Positions 36,657-45,507 of a stretch of 64,000 nt of DNA are shown here, piece after piece. Where the stretch lies: the NCBI RefSeq assembly GCF_018129405.1, contig NZ_JAFCLP010000008.1, positions 232,518 to 296,517 on the forward strand, written 5' to 3'. The position numbers and the translations under genes are program-made. Origin of the DNA: Bradyrhizobium iriomotense (GTDB lineage Bacteria; Pseudomonadota; Alphaproteobacteria; Rhizobiales; Xanthobacteraceae). The notes under the pieces are model-generated. The model was not told where the DNA came from, ran no database searches, and worked only from the letters and a program-made list of their open reading frames with translations. Position 1 is the first letter of the stretch; every line of letters starts with the position of its first letter.

Positions 36657-37835
36657 TCAGTCGCGCGCCAGACACATCGCGATACCCATGCCGCCGCCGA
36701 TGCACAGCGTGGCGAGGCCCTTCTTCGAATCGCGCTTCTGCATCTCGTGCAGCAGCGTCACAAGCACGCGCGCGCCGGAGGCACCGACCGGATGGCCGAT
36801 CGCGATCGCGCCGCCATTGACGTTGACCTTCGAGGTGTCCCAGCCGAGGTCCTTGTTGACGGCGCAGGCCTGCGCCGCAAAGGCTTCGTTGGCCTCGATC
36901 AGATCGAGATCGCCGACGTTCCAGCCGGCCTTCTTCAGCGCGGCGCGCGAGGCCGGGATCGGGCCCGAGCCCATGATCTTCGGATCGACGCCGGCCTGCG
37001 CCCAGGACACGATGCGCGCGATCGGCTTCTTGCCTTCCTTGGCGGCCTGCTTCGCGGTCATCAGCACCACGGCGGCAGCGCCGTCATTGATGCCCGAGGC
37101 CGAGCCCGCGGTGACGGTGCCGTCCTTCTCGAAGGCCGGCTTGAGCTTCGCCATCGCGTCGAGCGTGGCGCCATGGCGCGGATATTCGTCGGCGCTGACG
37201 ACCACGTCGCCCTTGCGGGTCTTGATGGTGACGGGAACGATCTCGTCGTTGAACTTGCCGGCCTTCTGCGCGGCCTCGGCCTTCTGCTGCGAGGCGACCG
37301 CGAACTCGTCCTGCTGGGCGCGGGTAATCTGCCACTGCCGCGCGACGTTCTCGGCGGTGTTGCCCATGTGGTAGCCGTTGAAGGCATCCCACAGACCGTC
37401 CTTGATCATGGTATCGACGAATTCGACGGGACCCATCTTGACGCCGCCGCGCAGATACTGGGCGTGCGGGGCCATGCTCATGGATTCCTGGCCGCCGGCG
37501 ACCACGATCTCCGAATCGCCGTTGAGCAGCGCCTGGTAGCCAAGCGCGACCGTGCGCAGGCCCGAGCCGCAGAGCTGGTTGACGCCCCAGGCCGGGCTTT
37601 CCACCGGAATGCCGGCGGCGATCGAGGCCTGGCGTGCCGGGTTCTGGCCCTGGGCCGCGGTCAGGATCTGACCCATGATGACTTCCGAGACGCGGCCGGG
37701 CTCGATGCCACCGCGCTCCAGCGCGGCTTTGATGGCGATAGCGCCGAGGTCATGGGCAGGAAGGGTCGCGAAGGCTCCGTTGAAGCTTCCGACCGGGGTG
37801 CGGGCGGCGCTGACGATGACGACATCGTCTGACAT
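36657..37835 (-). CDS. phbA: Acetyl-CoA acetyltransferase (beta-ketothiolase)
   Basis: 392 codons from the second of two near ATGs ([17 protein letters not shown]); AGGAG is correctly spaced for it, not for the ATG six bases upstream. The catalytic residues are Cys in [14 protein letters not shown], His in [16 protein letters not shown] and Cys near the end in [10 protein letters not shown]. It condenses two acetyl-CoA to acetoacetyl-CoA for polyhydroxybutyrate. It is divergent from phaR. Confidence 0.97.
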   Translation of the reverse strand: MSDDVVIVSAARTPVGSFNGAFATLPAHDLGAIAIKAALERGGIEPGRVSEVIMGQILTAAQGQNPARQASIAAGIPVESPAWGVNQLCGSGLRTVALGYQALLNGDSEIVVAGGQESMSMAPHAQYLRGGVKMGPVEFVDTMIKDGLWDAFNGYHMGNTAENVARQWQITRAQQDEFAVASQQKAEAAQKAGKFNDEIVPVTIKTRKGDVVVSADEYPRHGATLDAMAKLKPAFEKDGTVTAGSASGINDGAAAVVLMTAKQAAKEGKKPIARIVSWAQAGVDPKIMGSGPIPASRAALKKAGWNVGDLDLIEANEAFAAQACAVNKDLGWDTSKVNVNGGAIAIGHPVGASGARVLVTLLHEMQKRDSKKGLATLCIGGGMGIAMCLARD

Positions 37836-38144
37836 GGGCATCTCCTGAGGTTCTTGTGAAGGGGCAGGCGGGGCTGGAAAAACGCTCGCCAGTCTCGTCA
37901 GCCATCCTGTTAACGTCGTTGAGGCATGTCAATCGGCGGGGGGCCGAATCCATGCCGCAGCGCATTCAAAATAGCGTTCTTGGCGCTTTCGCAAGCAGGT
38001 TTTTGCTGCCCGATTAACCGTGGCGCACAAAACGGTAGCGTGACCCCTTTGAAAATGCTTATTTTGTTGCGTTGCGTACTCTTCCCGCCCTGCGGCATGG
38101 CCCGCCGGGTTCCCGTTCTCAGCGTTTTTTGCAAGTGAGAGCCC
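37836..38144. promoter_or_regulatory. Divergent promoter region of phbA and phaR
   Basis: 309 bases without a gene. It is rich in TGC/GCA, for example GCAAGCAGGTTTTTGCTGCC at 37991-38010 and CATGCCGCAGCGCA near 37950. PhaR of Paracoccus binds TGC-rich palindromes, so this may hold PhaR sites. That is inferred from base pattern only. Confidence 0.4.
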
Positions 38145-38735
38145 ATGGCGAAATCAGACCAACCCACCACCATCAAGAAATACGCGAACCGCCGGCTCTA
38201 TAACACCGGAACGAGTACTTACGTGACGCTGGAAGACCTCGCCGCCATGGTCAAGGACGGCGAAGATTTCCTGGTCTACGACGCCAAGACCGGTGACGAC
38301 ATCACCCGCTCCGTGCTGGCCCAGATCATCTTCGAGCAGGAGAACAAGGCCGGCCAGAATCTCTTGCCGACCACCTTCCTGCGCCAGCTGATCCGCTTCT
38401 ACGGCGACAGCATGCAGATGGTGGTGCCGAAATATCTGGAGCAGTCGATCGCGACGCTGACCCAGGAGCAGGAGAAGTTCCGCAAGCAGATCGCCAACAC
38501 GCTCTCCGGCACGCCGTTCGCGCCGCTGGAGGAACAGGTCCGCCGCAACATGGAGCTGTTCCAGCAGACCTTCTCGATGTTCAAGCCGTTCGCCCCGCCC
38601 CGCCCGGCGGCGAGCCCCGAGCCGGAGCCCGATGCAAACGCCGAGGCGCCGAAGGACAGCAACATCGACGATCTGCGTCAGCAGATGAAGGAGATGCAGG
38701 AGCGCCTCGAGCGGATGTCGAAGAAGGAGGAATAG
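38145..38735 (+). CDS. phaR: Polyhydroxyalkanoate synthesis repressor PhaR
   Basis: 196 codons. The N-terminal DNA-binding domain is IKKYANRRLYNTGTSTYVTL (~residues 8-27). The PHB-accumulation regulatory domain follows, with VYDAKTGDDITRSVLAQIIF and FLRQLIRFYGDSMQMVVP. The C-terminal part is a coiled coil (MKEMQERLERMSKKEE) after a Pro-rich spacer. PhaR binds PHB granules and represses phasin and PHB genes when no polymer is present. It is divergent from phbA. Confidence 0.96.
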   Translation: MAKSDQPTTIKKYANRRLYNTGTSTYVTLEDLAAMVKDGEDFLVYDAKTGDDITRSVLAQIIFEQENKAGQNLLPTTFLRQLIRFYGDSMQMVVPKYLEQSIATLTQEQEKFRKQIANTLSGTPFAPLEEQVRRNMELFQQTFSMFKPFAPPRPAASPEPEPDANAEAPKDSNIDDLRQQMKEMQERLERMSKKEE

Positions 38736-38791
38736 GCGCCTGGTCGCGCCGACGCGTCGGCCGACCGGTTTGCTCCAACTACCCCCACGAG

Positions 38792-38913
38792 GTCGTCCTG
38801 GCGAAAGCCAGGACCCATAGCCCGCAGCAGCAGTTGTTGATGGAGGCTGGGGCCACACCTCATTCGAACAACATTCTCCGGTGGTAATGGGTCCTGGCTT
38901 TCGCCAGGACGAC
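38792..38913. repeat. Palindromic repeat, family A, ending beside a ribosome binding site
   Basis: GTCGTCCTGGCGAAAGCCAG to GGCTTTCGCCAGGACGAC, inner arms GGACCCATAG and TAATGGGTCC. It ends at 38913, and GGGGAGG follows at once, 18 bases before the next start codon, so the hairpin may influence translation of that gene. Confidence 0.8.
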
Positions 38914-38931
38914 GTTGGGGAGGTGCACGCC

Positions 38932-39552
38932 ATGCCCGACCGCACCACGCACTGGGAGAACGTCTACGCCACCAAGGGCGAGACCGAGGTCAGCTGGTAT
39001 CAGGATAGCCCGGCGATCTCGCTCGCGATGATTCGCGCGGCCAACTCCGATCATGACGCTGCCATCATCGATGTCGGCGGCGGCGCATCGCGGCTGGTCG
39101 ATGCCCTGCTTCAAGACGGGTATCGTCGTCTCACCGTGCTGGACCTCGCCGCCAACGCGCTTGACGTGGCGAAGCAGCGAATCGGCGAGGCCGCTTCAAC
39201 GATCGACTGGATCGTCGCCGACGCCACGACATGGCGGCCGACCAGGACCTACGATGTCTGGCACGATCGCGCGGCGTTTCACTTCCTGACCGATCCCGAT
39301 GACAGGGCGGCTTACGTCGAGCGCCTGCGATCGGCGGTTCGCCCCGGCGGACAAGTCATCATCGCGACGTTTGCACCCGACGGTCCGGAGAAATGCAGCG
39401 GCCTGCCGGTGCAGCGCCATGACAGCACCAGCCTTGCGGCTGAGCTTGGGCCGGCGTTCGAGCTGGTCGAGACACAGCGCGAGATGCACCACACGCCGTG
39501 GCAATCGACGCAGGCGTTTCAGTTCAGCCGGTTTCGGAGGCGCGGCCCGTAA
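38932..39552 (+). CDS. Class I SAM-dependent methyltransferase
   Basis: 206 codons from the ATG of MPDRTTHWENVYATKG, preceded by GGGGAGG; a GTG further upstream lies inside the repeat. Motif I is AIIDVGGGASRLVDALL (~residues 42-58), then LTVLDLAANALDVAKQR and DVWHDRAAFHFLTDPDDR. The HWENVYATKGETEVSWYQ start is common in small thiol or metalloid methyltransferases of this type. The substrate is unknown. It stands alone between two family A repeats. Confidence 0.87.
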   Translation: MPDRTTHWENVYATKGETEVSWYQDSPAISLAMIRAANSDHDAAIIDVGGGASRLVDALLQDGYRRLTVLDLAANALDVAKQRIGEAASTIDWIVADATTWRPTRTYDVWHDRAAFHFLTDPDDRAAYVERLRSAVRPGGQVIIATFAPDGPEKCSGLPVQRHDSTSLAAELGPAFELVETQREMHHTPWQSTQAFQFSRFRRRGP

Positions 39553-39577
39553 GGTGTGGGCGTGCCACGCCCTCAGT

Positions 39578-39731
39578 GTCGTCCTGGCGAAAGCCAGGAC
39601 CCATACCGCGAGGTCTATCCGTAGCGATTCGATGGCAGTACCGAACGACGAGTCTTCGCCAAATTTCTCCCTGGGGTAATCGCGACGAGCGCAAGCGCTC
39701 GCGCGGAGGTCCTGGCTTTCGCCAGGACGAC
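39578..39731. repeat. Palindromic repeat, family A
   Basis: GTCGTCCTGGCGAAAGCCAG to GGTCCTGGCTTTCGCCAGGA, then CGAC. The right inner arm is interrupted by a small insert (GAGCGCAAGCGCTC, itself a palindrome) between GGGGTAATCGC and GGTCCTGG. Confidence 0.8.
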
Positions 39732-39742
39732 ATCAGGGGAGG

Positions 39743-40630
39743 CTACGCCGCCAGCTTCACCGCATGCGCAAAGTCCCAATAGAGCTTTCGCGCCTTGGTG
39801 TAGAACGGGCCCGGCTTCAGCTCGCGGTCGTCGATGCGGATCACCGGCGCGACCTTGGCGAAATTTCCGGATGAAAAAATCTCGTCGGCGGCGAGGAAGT
39901 CGGCATAGCGCAGCGTCTTCTCGACCACGGTGACGCCATCGCCGCGAAGCAGGCTGATGACACGCTGGCGGGTAATGCCGTTGAGGAAGGTGCCGTTCGG
40001 CACCGGCGTATAGACCACGCCGTCCTTGGCCATGAACACGTTGGAATTGCCGAACTCGGCGACATTGCCGAGCATGTCCAGCATCAGCGCGTTCTGGAAG
40101 CCGCGCGAGGCGGCCTCGGCGAGTGCGCGCGAATTGTTCGGATAGAGGCAGGCCGCCTTGGCTTCCACTGGCGCGCACTCGGTCGTCGGTCTGCGGAACG
40201 GCGACAGCGTGATCGCGTTGCCGACGGGTTTTGGTATCGGCGCCTCGTAGATGCACAGACACCAGTTGGTCGAGTCAGGATCGAACAGCACGCCGCCGCC
40301 CAACCCGCTCTGCGCCCAGTACATCGGGCGGATATAGAGCTCGGCATTTGCCGCGAAACGCGCGATGCCTTCGTTTGCGAGCGCGAGCCAGGTGCCGGCA
40401 TCGACCACCGGCTTCAGGCCAAAGTTGATCGCGGATTGGTTGGTGCGGGCAACGTGACGATCGAGATCGGGCGCGACGCCCTCGAACGCACGGGCGCCGT
40501 CGAACACCATCGAGCCGAGCCAGGCCGCATGCGTGCGCGGCCCCATGATCGGCACATTGCCGTCATGCCATTTGCCCTCGAAGAAGGTCCAGCTCGGTGA
40601 ATATTCGATCGGCTTTCTGATCTCGGCCAT
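39743..40630 (-). CDS. Fold-type IV aminotransferase (branched-chain amino acid aminotransferase-like)
   Basis: 295 codons from the ATG of MAEIRKPIEYSPSWTFFEG. Signs of fold-type IV: GSMVFDGARAFEG, YIRPMYWAQ, the PLP lysine Lys158 (PVEAKAACLY) and NVAEFGNSNVF. It resembles IlvE more than D-amino-acid or aminodeoxychorismate enzymes. The CLYPNNSRAL stretch after the lysine differs from typical IlvE (GNYxNS), so a related amine transaminase is possible. It stands alone. Confidence 0.83.
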   Translation of the reverse strand: MAEIRKPIEYSPSWTFFEGKWHDGNVPIMGPRTHAAWLGSMVFDGARAFEGVAPDLDRHVARTNQSAINFGLKPVVDAGTWLALANEGIARFAANAELYIRPMYWAQSGLGGGVLFDPDSTNWCLCIYEAPIPKPVGNAITLSPFRRPTTECAPVEAKAACLYPNNSRALAEAASRGFQNALMLDMLGNVAEFGNSNVFMAKDGVVYTPVPNGTFLNGITRQRVISLLRGDGVTVVEKTLRYADFLAADEIFSSGNFAKVAPVIRIDDRELKPGPFYTKARKLYWDFAHAVKLAA

Positions 40631-40770
40631 GACCCGGCCTCCCCTTGGCAAGACGCTGCACTATAGCGCCACTATTGGTGGAACTTCTAAATGATTCCCT
40701 GCGCAGAAGAGGTAGGCAACCTTTTCCCATGAGGTAGGCTACCCTTTCCCATAAGGGTGAAGGAAGCAGC

Positions 40771-41706
40771 ATGCCGCTCGATCCGCTCGCAAAGCGTTTG
40801 TTGACCATGATGGCTGCGGCTGGGCCGCAAGCACGGAGCCGGCCCAGCGTCGAAGCGCGGCGGCAATCGCTGGCAAAGCTGATGCAGTTCGCACGCGCTG
40901 ATGCGCCTGATGTGACCGCGTCCGACGGCATGCTGCCCGGCCCCGGCGGCGAGCTCCCCTATCGTCTCTATTCGCCCGCTTCTGCCGGCGAATCCGCGCC
41001 GGGCTTCGTGTTCTTCCATGGTGGCGGCCTCGTTGCCGGTAGCATTGCCACGCATGACCGCATCGCCGCGGCGCTTGCGCACACAACCGGATGCCGCCTG
41101 GTCTCGGTAGACTACCGGCTCGCGCCAGAACATAAATTCCCGGCCGCCGTGGACGATGCGATCGCCGCGACCGAATGGGTCGCGCGCGAGGCGCCCTCCC
41201 TCGGCATCGATGCCGAGCGGCTGGTGGTCGGCGGCGATTCCGCCGGCGCCACATTGGCGGCGATCGTGTGCCAGGAGGCTTTGCAAAACGCCGGACTCTC
41301 CATCGTGGCGCAATGCCTGATCTGCCCGGTGCTGGATTTCGAGGAGACCTCGCCCTCGCGAGAGGAATTCGCCGAAGGCCATCTGATCGACCGCATCACG
41401 ATCGAAGCCGATCTCGCCGACTATCTGCCCGAGGGCTTCGATGTTACCGATCCGCGCATCTCGCCGCTGCGCGCGAGCAGGCTTACAGGCCTGCCGACGG
41501 CAATCATCCACACCGCCGAGTTCGACCCGATGCGCGACGAGGGCAATGCCTATGCGCGCAAGCTGCTCACCGCCGGCGTCGCCGTCGAGCACGTCTGCCA
41601 TGACGGCATGGTCCACAATTTCCACGCCATGGGCGCGATCCTGCCCCAGGCGCAGCTCGTACTGTCGCAGATCGGCGAGCAGGTACGGCGGGCGGTGGAG
41701 AAATAA
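40771..41706 (+). CDS. Alpha/beta hydrolase of the hormone-sensitive lipase family
   Basis: 311 codons. The oxyanion motif HGGG is at 83-86 (FFHGGGLVAG) and the nucleophile is Ser157 in GGDSAGA; the acid and base appear in AEFDPMRDEG and DGMVHNFHAM. DYRLAPEHKFPAA is typical of HSL esterases. It should hydrolyse short acyl esters in the cytosol. Upstream is a short direct repeat GAGGTAGGC...CCTTTTCCCAT (40700-40755). Confidence 0.92.
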   Translation: MPLDPLAKRLLTMMAAAGPQARSRPSVEARRQSLAKLMQFARADAPDVTASDGMLPGPGGELPYRLYSPASAGESAPGFVFFHGGGLVAGSIATHDRIAAALAHTTGCRLVSVDYRLAPEHKFPAAVDDAIAATEWVAREAPSLGIDAERLVVGGDSAGATLAAIVCQEALQNAGLSIVAQCLICPVLDFEETSPSREEFAEGHLIDRITIEADLADYLPEGFDVTDPRISPLRASRLTGLPTAIIHTAEFDPMRDEGNAYARKLLTAGVAVEHVCHDGMVHNFHAMGAILPQAQLVLSQIGEQVRRAVEK

Positions 41707-41715
41707 ACGCGCGAA

Positions 41716-41964
41716 TCATACGCGCGCGCCGAGCACGGCCCTGGCTGCCACGACATAGTCCGGCCAGTGCGCGTCGGCGTAGCGTTCGGCCTGCCGCGCG
41801 CAGGTGATATCGGGCGCATGCGCGGCCGCGATCGTGCGCGCGAAACGCTCTTCGGCGACCGTCACGTCGGCGGGTTCGGCCGACGGTACAGCGGCGGCAG
41901 CAGCGGTCGGAGCAACAGCGAGCCCCGCCAGACCAGTGAGCAGGATACGGCGTGACGTGTTCAT
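41716..41964 (-). CDS. Small exported protein of unknown function
   Basis: 82 codons from the ATG of MNTSRRILLTGLAGLAV. A signal peptide with a twin-arginine-like start (SRRILL) ends near TAAAAAVPS. The mature ~55 residues have one Cys and no known motif. The reading frame upstream has no signal features. Convergent with the esterase gene and divergent from the next gene. Confidence 0.6.
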   Translation of the reverse strand: MNTSRRILLTGLAGLAVAPTAAAAAVPSAEPADVTVAEERFARTIAAAHAPDITCARQAERYADAHWPDYVVAARAVLGARV

Positions 41965-42144
41965 GGCTGTGTTCTCCGATGTCCGGCCTGCACTGTGGCG
42001 GGCGAGTGTGTCAGTGCGATCACGGCAGGGTAGCCGCGCACGTCCGCGTCGTCCATCTCTTGCGGATAGCGCTTGACCACACGCGTGATCACGTTCCATC
42101 TAACAACGGATTTGCCATCAAATCGCCACGCGTCGGATCGTCAC

Positions 42145-43050
42145 GTGCCCCATCGCAGCCAGTCCCGCCGTCCGGTTTTGCGCGCTGCCGCGACGGGACT
42201 GCTGTGTCTGGCGATCCCGGCAGGCGCCGCCTTCGCGGCCGACGATGAGGAGGACAAGCCCGCAAAGCCGGCGGTGCCGAACATCTATCTCGACCTGCGC
42301 ACCATGTATGCGGCGATCCCGGCGGGTACCCTCGGGCTCGGCTTCGGCACCACCTCGCTGTCGGCCGCATTCCAATCCCTGGCGGTCCGACGCGGCACGA
42401 CACTGCCGAACGGCTTGCCGGCGGCAAAAGCCATCGCCGTCGACCTGCCGCTGACGGTCGATGTCAGCGACCGCGTCTCGCTCTATGGCGGCGTGTCGGG
42501 CTCGACCGTGGATATCGGCAGCGGCTGGTCGTCCTTCGACATCACCAGCTGGAACATCGGCGTGCAGGCCGACCTCTACCAGCAGAATGGCGGCAGGATC
42601 CCCACCATCACGCTGCAATCGACGCTGACGCAGTCGGTGCCGAACGAGCAGGGCATGACGAATTCCTTCAACAACATCCTGGAATTCGACTACGCGCTCG
42701 ACGAGGACGAGACGCGAGGCTGGCTGGCCGGCGTGCAGTATACCACCGCCACCGTCGCCAGCCCGTTCGCCAGTATCCGGCCGAACACCATCCTCTATGC
42801 CGGCGGCTACTACCAATGGCCGAGCAACTGGAAGTTCACCGGGCGGCTCGGCCTGCAGTCGTTCGGCGGCGCGCAGTTCGCGGGACGCACGCTGGCGGCG
42901 TCCTTCACCCAGCCGACCCTGCGGCTCGACCTCGACCGCATGGACGATAACGACAACCGCCTGTTCGGCATCACCGCGCAGATCGCCTGGATGCCGAAAC
43001 CGGCCTACCAGCTGACGCTGCGCACACCGCTTTACGCGGTACGCAACTGA
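42145..43050 (+). CDS. Exported, probably outer-membrane beta-barrel protein of unknown function
   Basis: 301 codons from a GTG (VPHRSQSRRPVLRAA); in-frame starts at 42073 and 42085 would add an unlikely polar leader. A signal peptide ends AAFAADDEED. The rest has many short alternating hydrophobic stretches (SLYGGVSGSTVDIGSGWSSF, NIGVQADLYQQNGG, ILYAGGYYQWPSNWKFTGRL), as in outer-membrane beta-barrels, and ends LYAVRN without the classic C-terminal Phe. No family recognised. Confidence 0.68.
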   Translation: MPHRSQSRRPVLRAAATGLLCLAIPAGAAFAADDEEDKPAKPAVPNIYLDLRTMYAAIPAGTLGLGFGTTSLSAAFQSLAVRRGTTLPNGLPAAKAIAVDLPLTVDVSDRVSLYGGVSGSTVDIGSGWSSFDITSWNIGVQADLYQQNGGRIPTITLQSTLTQSVPNEQGMTNSFNNILEFDYALDEDETRGWLAGVQYTTATVASPFASIRPNTILYAGGYYQWPSNWKFTGRLGLQSFGGAQFAGRTLAASFTQPTLRLDLDRMDDNDNRLFGITAQIAWMPKPAYQLTLRTPLYAVRN

Positions 43051-43236
43051 CTGGGGTCGTAGCGGAGTTTTGATAGGCGTGGCGGCCGCTGTCGACCGGC
43101 CGGAACGGGCTTTCCGTATTGCACGTCAACCGATCGTTAATCCTCATCCCAAAACATCGGCTGCGTTACACCGGCGCAAGGAACCTTGCGCGACACTACC
43201 CCAACTTTTCACGTCGTTACGCCTCGGAGACTGCGA

Positions 43237-44817
43237 ATGTCCCGCTTGGTTCCGGAACGGACGTTCCTAGCAGGGAAGATCTTCTTCAATTTCGGCCAGT
43301 CGTCGATCGATTGCATCATACGCCGGCTGACCGAGGAGGCTGCGACGCTCGAAATGGAGAGCGGCCTCGGCGTGCCCGAGCGGTTCCAGCTCAGGCTCGC
43401 GGGGCGCGAGACTCTGGCCTGCCGCGTGATCTGGCGATCGGACCGCCAGGTCGGAGTCGCCTTCGAGCAGCCGGGCAACGAGCGCCCGGCGGGCGAGGAG
43501 CGGGAACGCTCGTCCGAGGCGCTGATGCGCGGCCAGATGCTGGCGCTGCGCGCCGCACTCGATCATGTGCCGACGGGCATCGTGCTGCTCGACTCCCACC
43601 TCAGGGCACGCCTGATCAACCGATCGTTTCGCCAGATGTGGCGCCTGCCCGATGAGGTTGCCGACAGCAATCCATCCATTCTCACGCTGCTTCACCACGG
43701 TCGCGACACCGGCGCCTATGAAGTGCCGGACCCCGAGCTCGATGCCCTCGTGGCGGAGCGTGTCCGCGTGATCGAGGCGGGTGATCCGACCCCGATCGAT
43801 CTGCGCCGGACCAATGGCGATGTCGTGCGCGTCCAGGTCACGCCACTGCCCGACGGAGGCCGCATGCTGACCTATACGCCCGTCACCGACATCGTGCGCG
43901 CCTCCGACGAGCTGAAGCTGCTGCGGGATGCGCTGGAGAATGTCCAGGACGGCGTCCTGCTGCTCGACTCCGACCTGCACGCCACCTTCATGAACAGGCG
44001 GATGCGGCGGTTCTGGGAGGTCAGCGAAGACGAGGCGACGAGCCGGCCGGCCTATTCATCGCTGGTGCGACGCCTGCATCGCGCCACCGCGCCCAATCTT
44101 CCGAACAGCGAGCTCGCGAAATTTCCGGCGCGGCGCGTCGAGGAGGTCAAGGCCGGCGATCACGTGCGCGACCTGCAGACGCCGGACGGCCGCCGCATCA
44201 GGGCCCATTGCACCACGATGTCGAATGGCGGGCGCATGCTCACCTATGTCGACATCACCGATCTGACGCAAAAAGCTGCGATGCTGGAGACGCTCGCCAC
44301 CACGGATCCGCTCACCGGCCTCTACAACCGCCGCCACTTCCTCGAGAACCTCGATGCGGAATGGAGCCGCTTCCAGCGCTACTATCGCTCCATCTCGGTG
44401 CTGATGCTCGACATCGATCACTTCAAGTCGGTCAACGATCGCTACGGCCATGCCGTGGGCGATGCCGCGATCAAGGCGGTCGCGGCCGCATGCCTCGACG
44501 GCAAGCGCAAGTCGGACATCGTCGGCCGTCTCGGCGGCGAAGAATTCGCCGTGCTGTTGCCCGAGACCAGCCTGTCCCGGGCGAGGACGGTGGCCGAGCG
44601 CATCCGCAAGCGCGTGATGAGCACGCAGGTCCTTGCCGAGAAGATCCAGTTCGGCCTCACCGTGAGCATCGGCATCGCTGAGGCCACCGCCAGCATGTCC
44701 GGTATCGACGCGCTGATGGGTGCGGCCGATCATGCACTCTACCAGGCCAAGAGCGAAGGCCGCAATCGCTGCATCGCCTGGGCGCCTCCGCCGCCTGCAA
44801 GCAAGGCGGCGGAGTGA
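43237..44817 (+). CDS. Diguanylate cyclase with PilZ-like and two PAS domains
   Basis: 526 codons from the ATG of MSRLVPERTFLAGKIFF. A PilZ-like domain fills ~residues 5-80 (RTFLAGKIFFNFGQSSIDCI, RVIWRSDRQVGVAFE). Two PAS_7-type domains follow (~105-225 and ~230-345; both have GIVLLDS/GVLLLDS and GRMLTY). The GGDEF domain (~350-515) has an intact GGEEF at 433-437 and an inhibitory site RKSD (424-427) five residues upstream. There is no transmembrane segment, so it is a cytosolic cyclic-di-GMP synthase with likely product feedback. The PilZ RxxxR motif is weak, so ligand binding there is unsure. Confidence 0.92.
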   Translation: MSRLVPERTFLAGKIFFNFGQSSIDCIIRRLTEEAATLEMESGLGVPERFQLRLAGRETLACRVIWRSDRQVGVAFEQPGNERPAGEERERSSEALMRGQMLALRAALDHVPTGIVLLDSHLRARLINRSFRQMWRLPDEVADSNPSILTLLHHGRDTGAYEVPDPELDALVAERVRVIEAGDPTPIDLRRTNGDVVRVQVTPLPDGGRMLTYTPVTDIVRASDELKLLRDALENVQDGVLLLDSDLHATFMNRRMRRFWEVSEDEATSRPAYSSLVRRLHRATAPNLPNSELAKFPARRVEEVKAGDHVRDLQTPDGRRIRAHCTTMSNGGRMLTYVDITDLTQKAAMLETLATTDPLTGLYNRRHFLENLDAEWSRFQRYYRSISVLMLDIDHFKSVNDRYGHAVGDAAIKAVAAACLDGKRKSDIVGRLGGEEFAVLLPETSLSRARTVAERIRKRVMSTQVLAEKIQFGLTVSIGIAEATASMSGIDALMGAADHALYQAKSEGRNRCIAWAPPPPASKAAE

Positions 44818-44833
44818 TCGACGGAAGCGGCGT

Positions 44834-45394
44834 CTACTCCGGCACCGGCACGTCGAAGGTGTTGAGCGTAACCGAGACCATGCAGTAGACGCCGACGAGA
44901 TAGGACAGCTCGGCCGCGCCGTGCTCGCCGAACTCCTTCACCGCCGCGCGATAAGTCAGCTCCGGCAGCACGCCGCCGCTCACCAGGGCTGAGGCCATGT
45001 CGTAGGCGACTGCCTCCTGCTTGGTGAGATCGACCGGCCGCTGGCCGGCGACGATGGTCGCGAGCTTCTCGTCGGAGAGGCCGCGCTGCTCGGCCACCAG
45101 CACATGGGCATAGAGCTCGTAGCCGGAGCGGAAATGCGAGCCGGTGACGAGAATCGCGACCTCGCGCACGGCGGCGGGCAGCAGCGGGTTCGACGCGATT
45201 GCCTTGACCAGCTCCCACACCGGCCTGCCGAAGCGCGGCTCGCGGATCCAGGGATTCCAGGGGCCGAGCAGCGCGCCGTCGTCGCGCATGTTCACAAAGC
45301 CCTTGAAGTGGCCCTTGATGCCGGCCTGCATGTCGTCATAGAGCGGCTTCTGTTCGGCGGTCAGGTCTTTCGGATCGAGAATGGGGAGGCGCAC
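44834..45394 (-). CDS. Carboxymuconolactone decarboxylase-family protein lacking the Cys pair
   Basis: 186 codons from a GTG (VRLPILDPKDLTAEQKPLY) with GAGGAG upstream. The CMD fold is recognised from VREVAILVTGSHFRSGYELYAH and VSVTLNTFDVPVPE. The CxxC of AhpD-type peroxidases is absent (the place reads SGYELYAH), so thiol peroxidase activity is unlikely. The function is unknown. Convergent with the cyclase gene. Confidence 0.85.
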   Translation of the reverse strand: MRLPILDPKDLTAEQKPLYDDMQAGIKGHFKGFVNMRDDGALLGPWNPWIREPRFGRPVWELVKAIASNPLLPAAVREVAILVTGSHFRSGYELYAHVLVAEQRGLSDEKLATIVAGQRPVDLTKQEAVAYDMASALVSGGVLPELTYRAAVKEFGEHGAAELSYLVGVYCMVSVTLNTFDVPVPE

Positions 45395-45507
45395 GGCGGG
45401 ATCTCCTCGTTGAGAAGGGCTAACGGTCGCCCGCGTGCGCGTGCAAGGCAAGTGAAGTTGCCGTGACGGGCCGTGCCATTTTGCAAATCGCACGGAGACG
45501 TGGGCTA

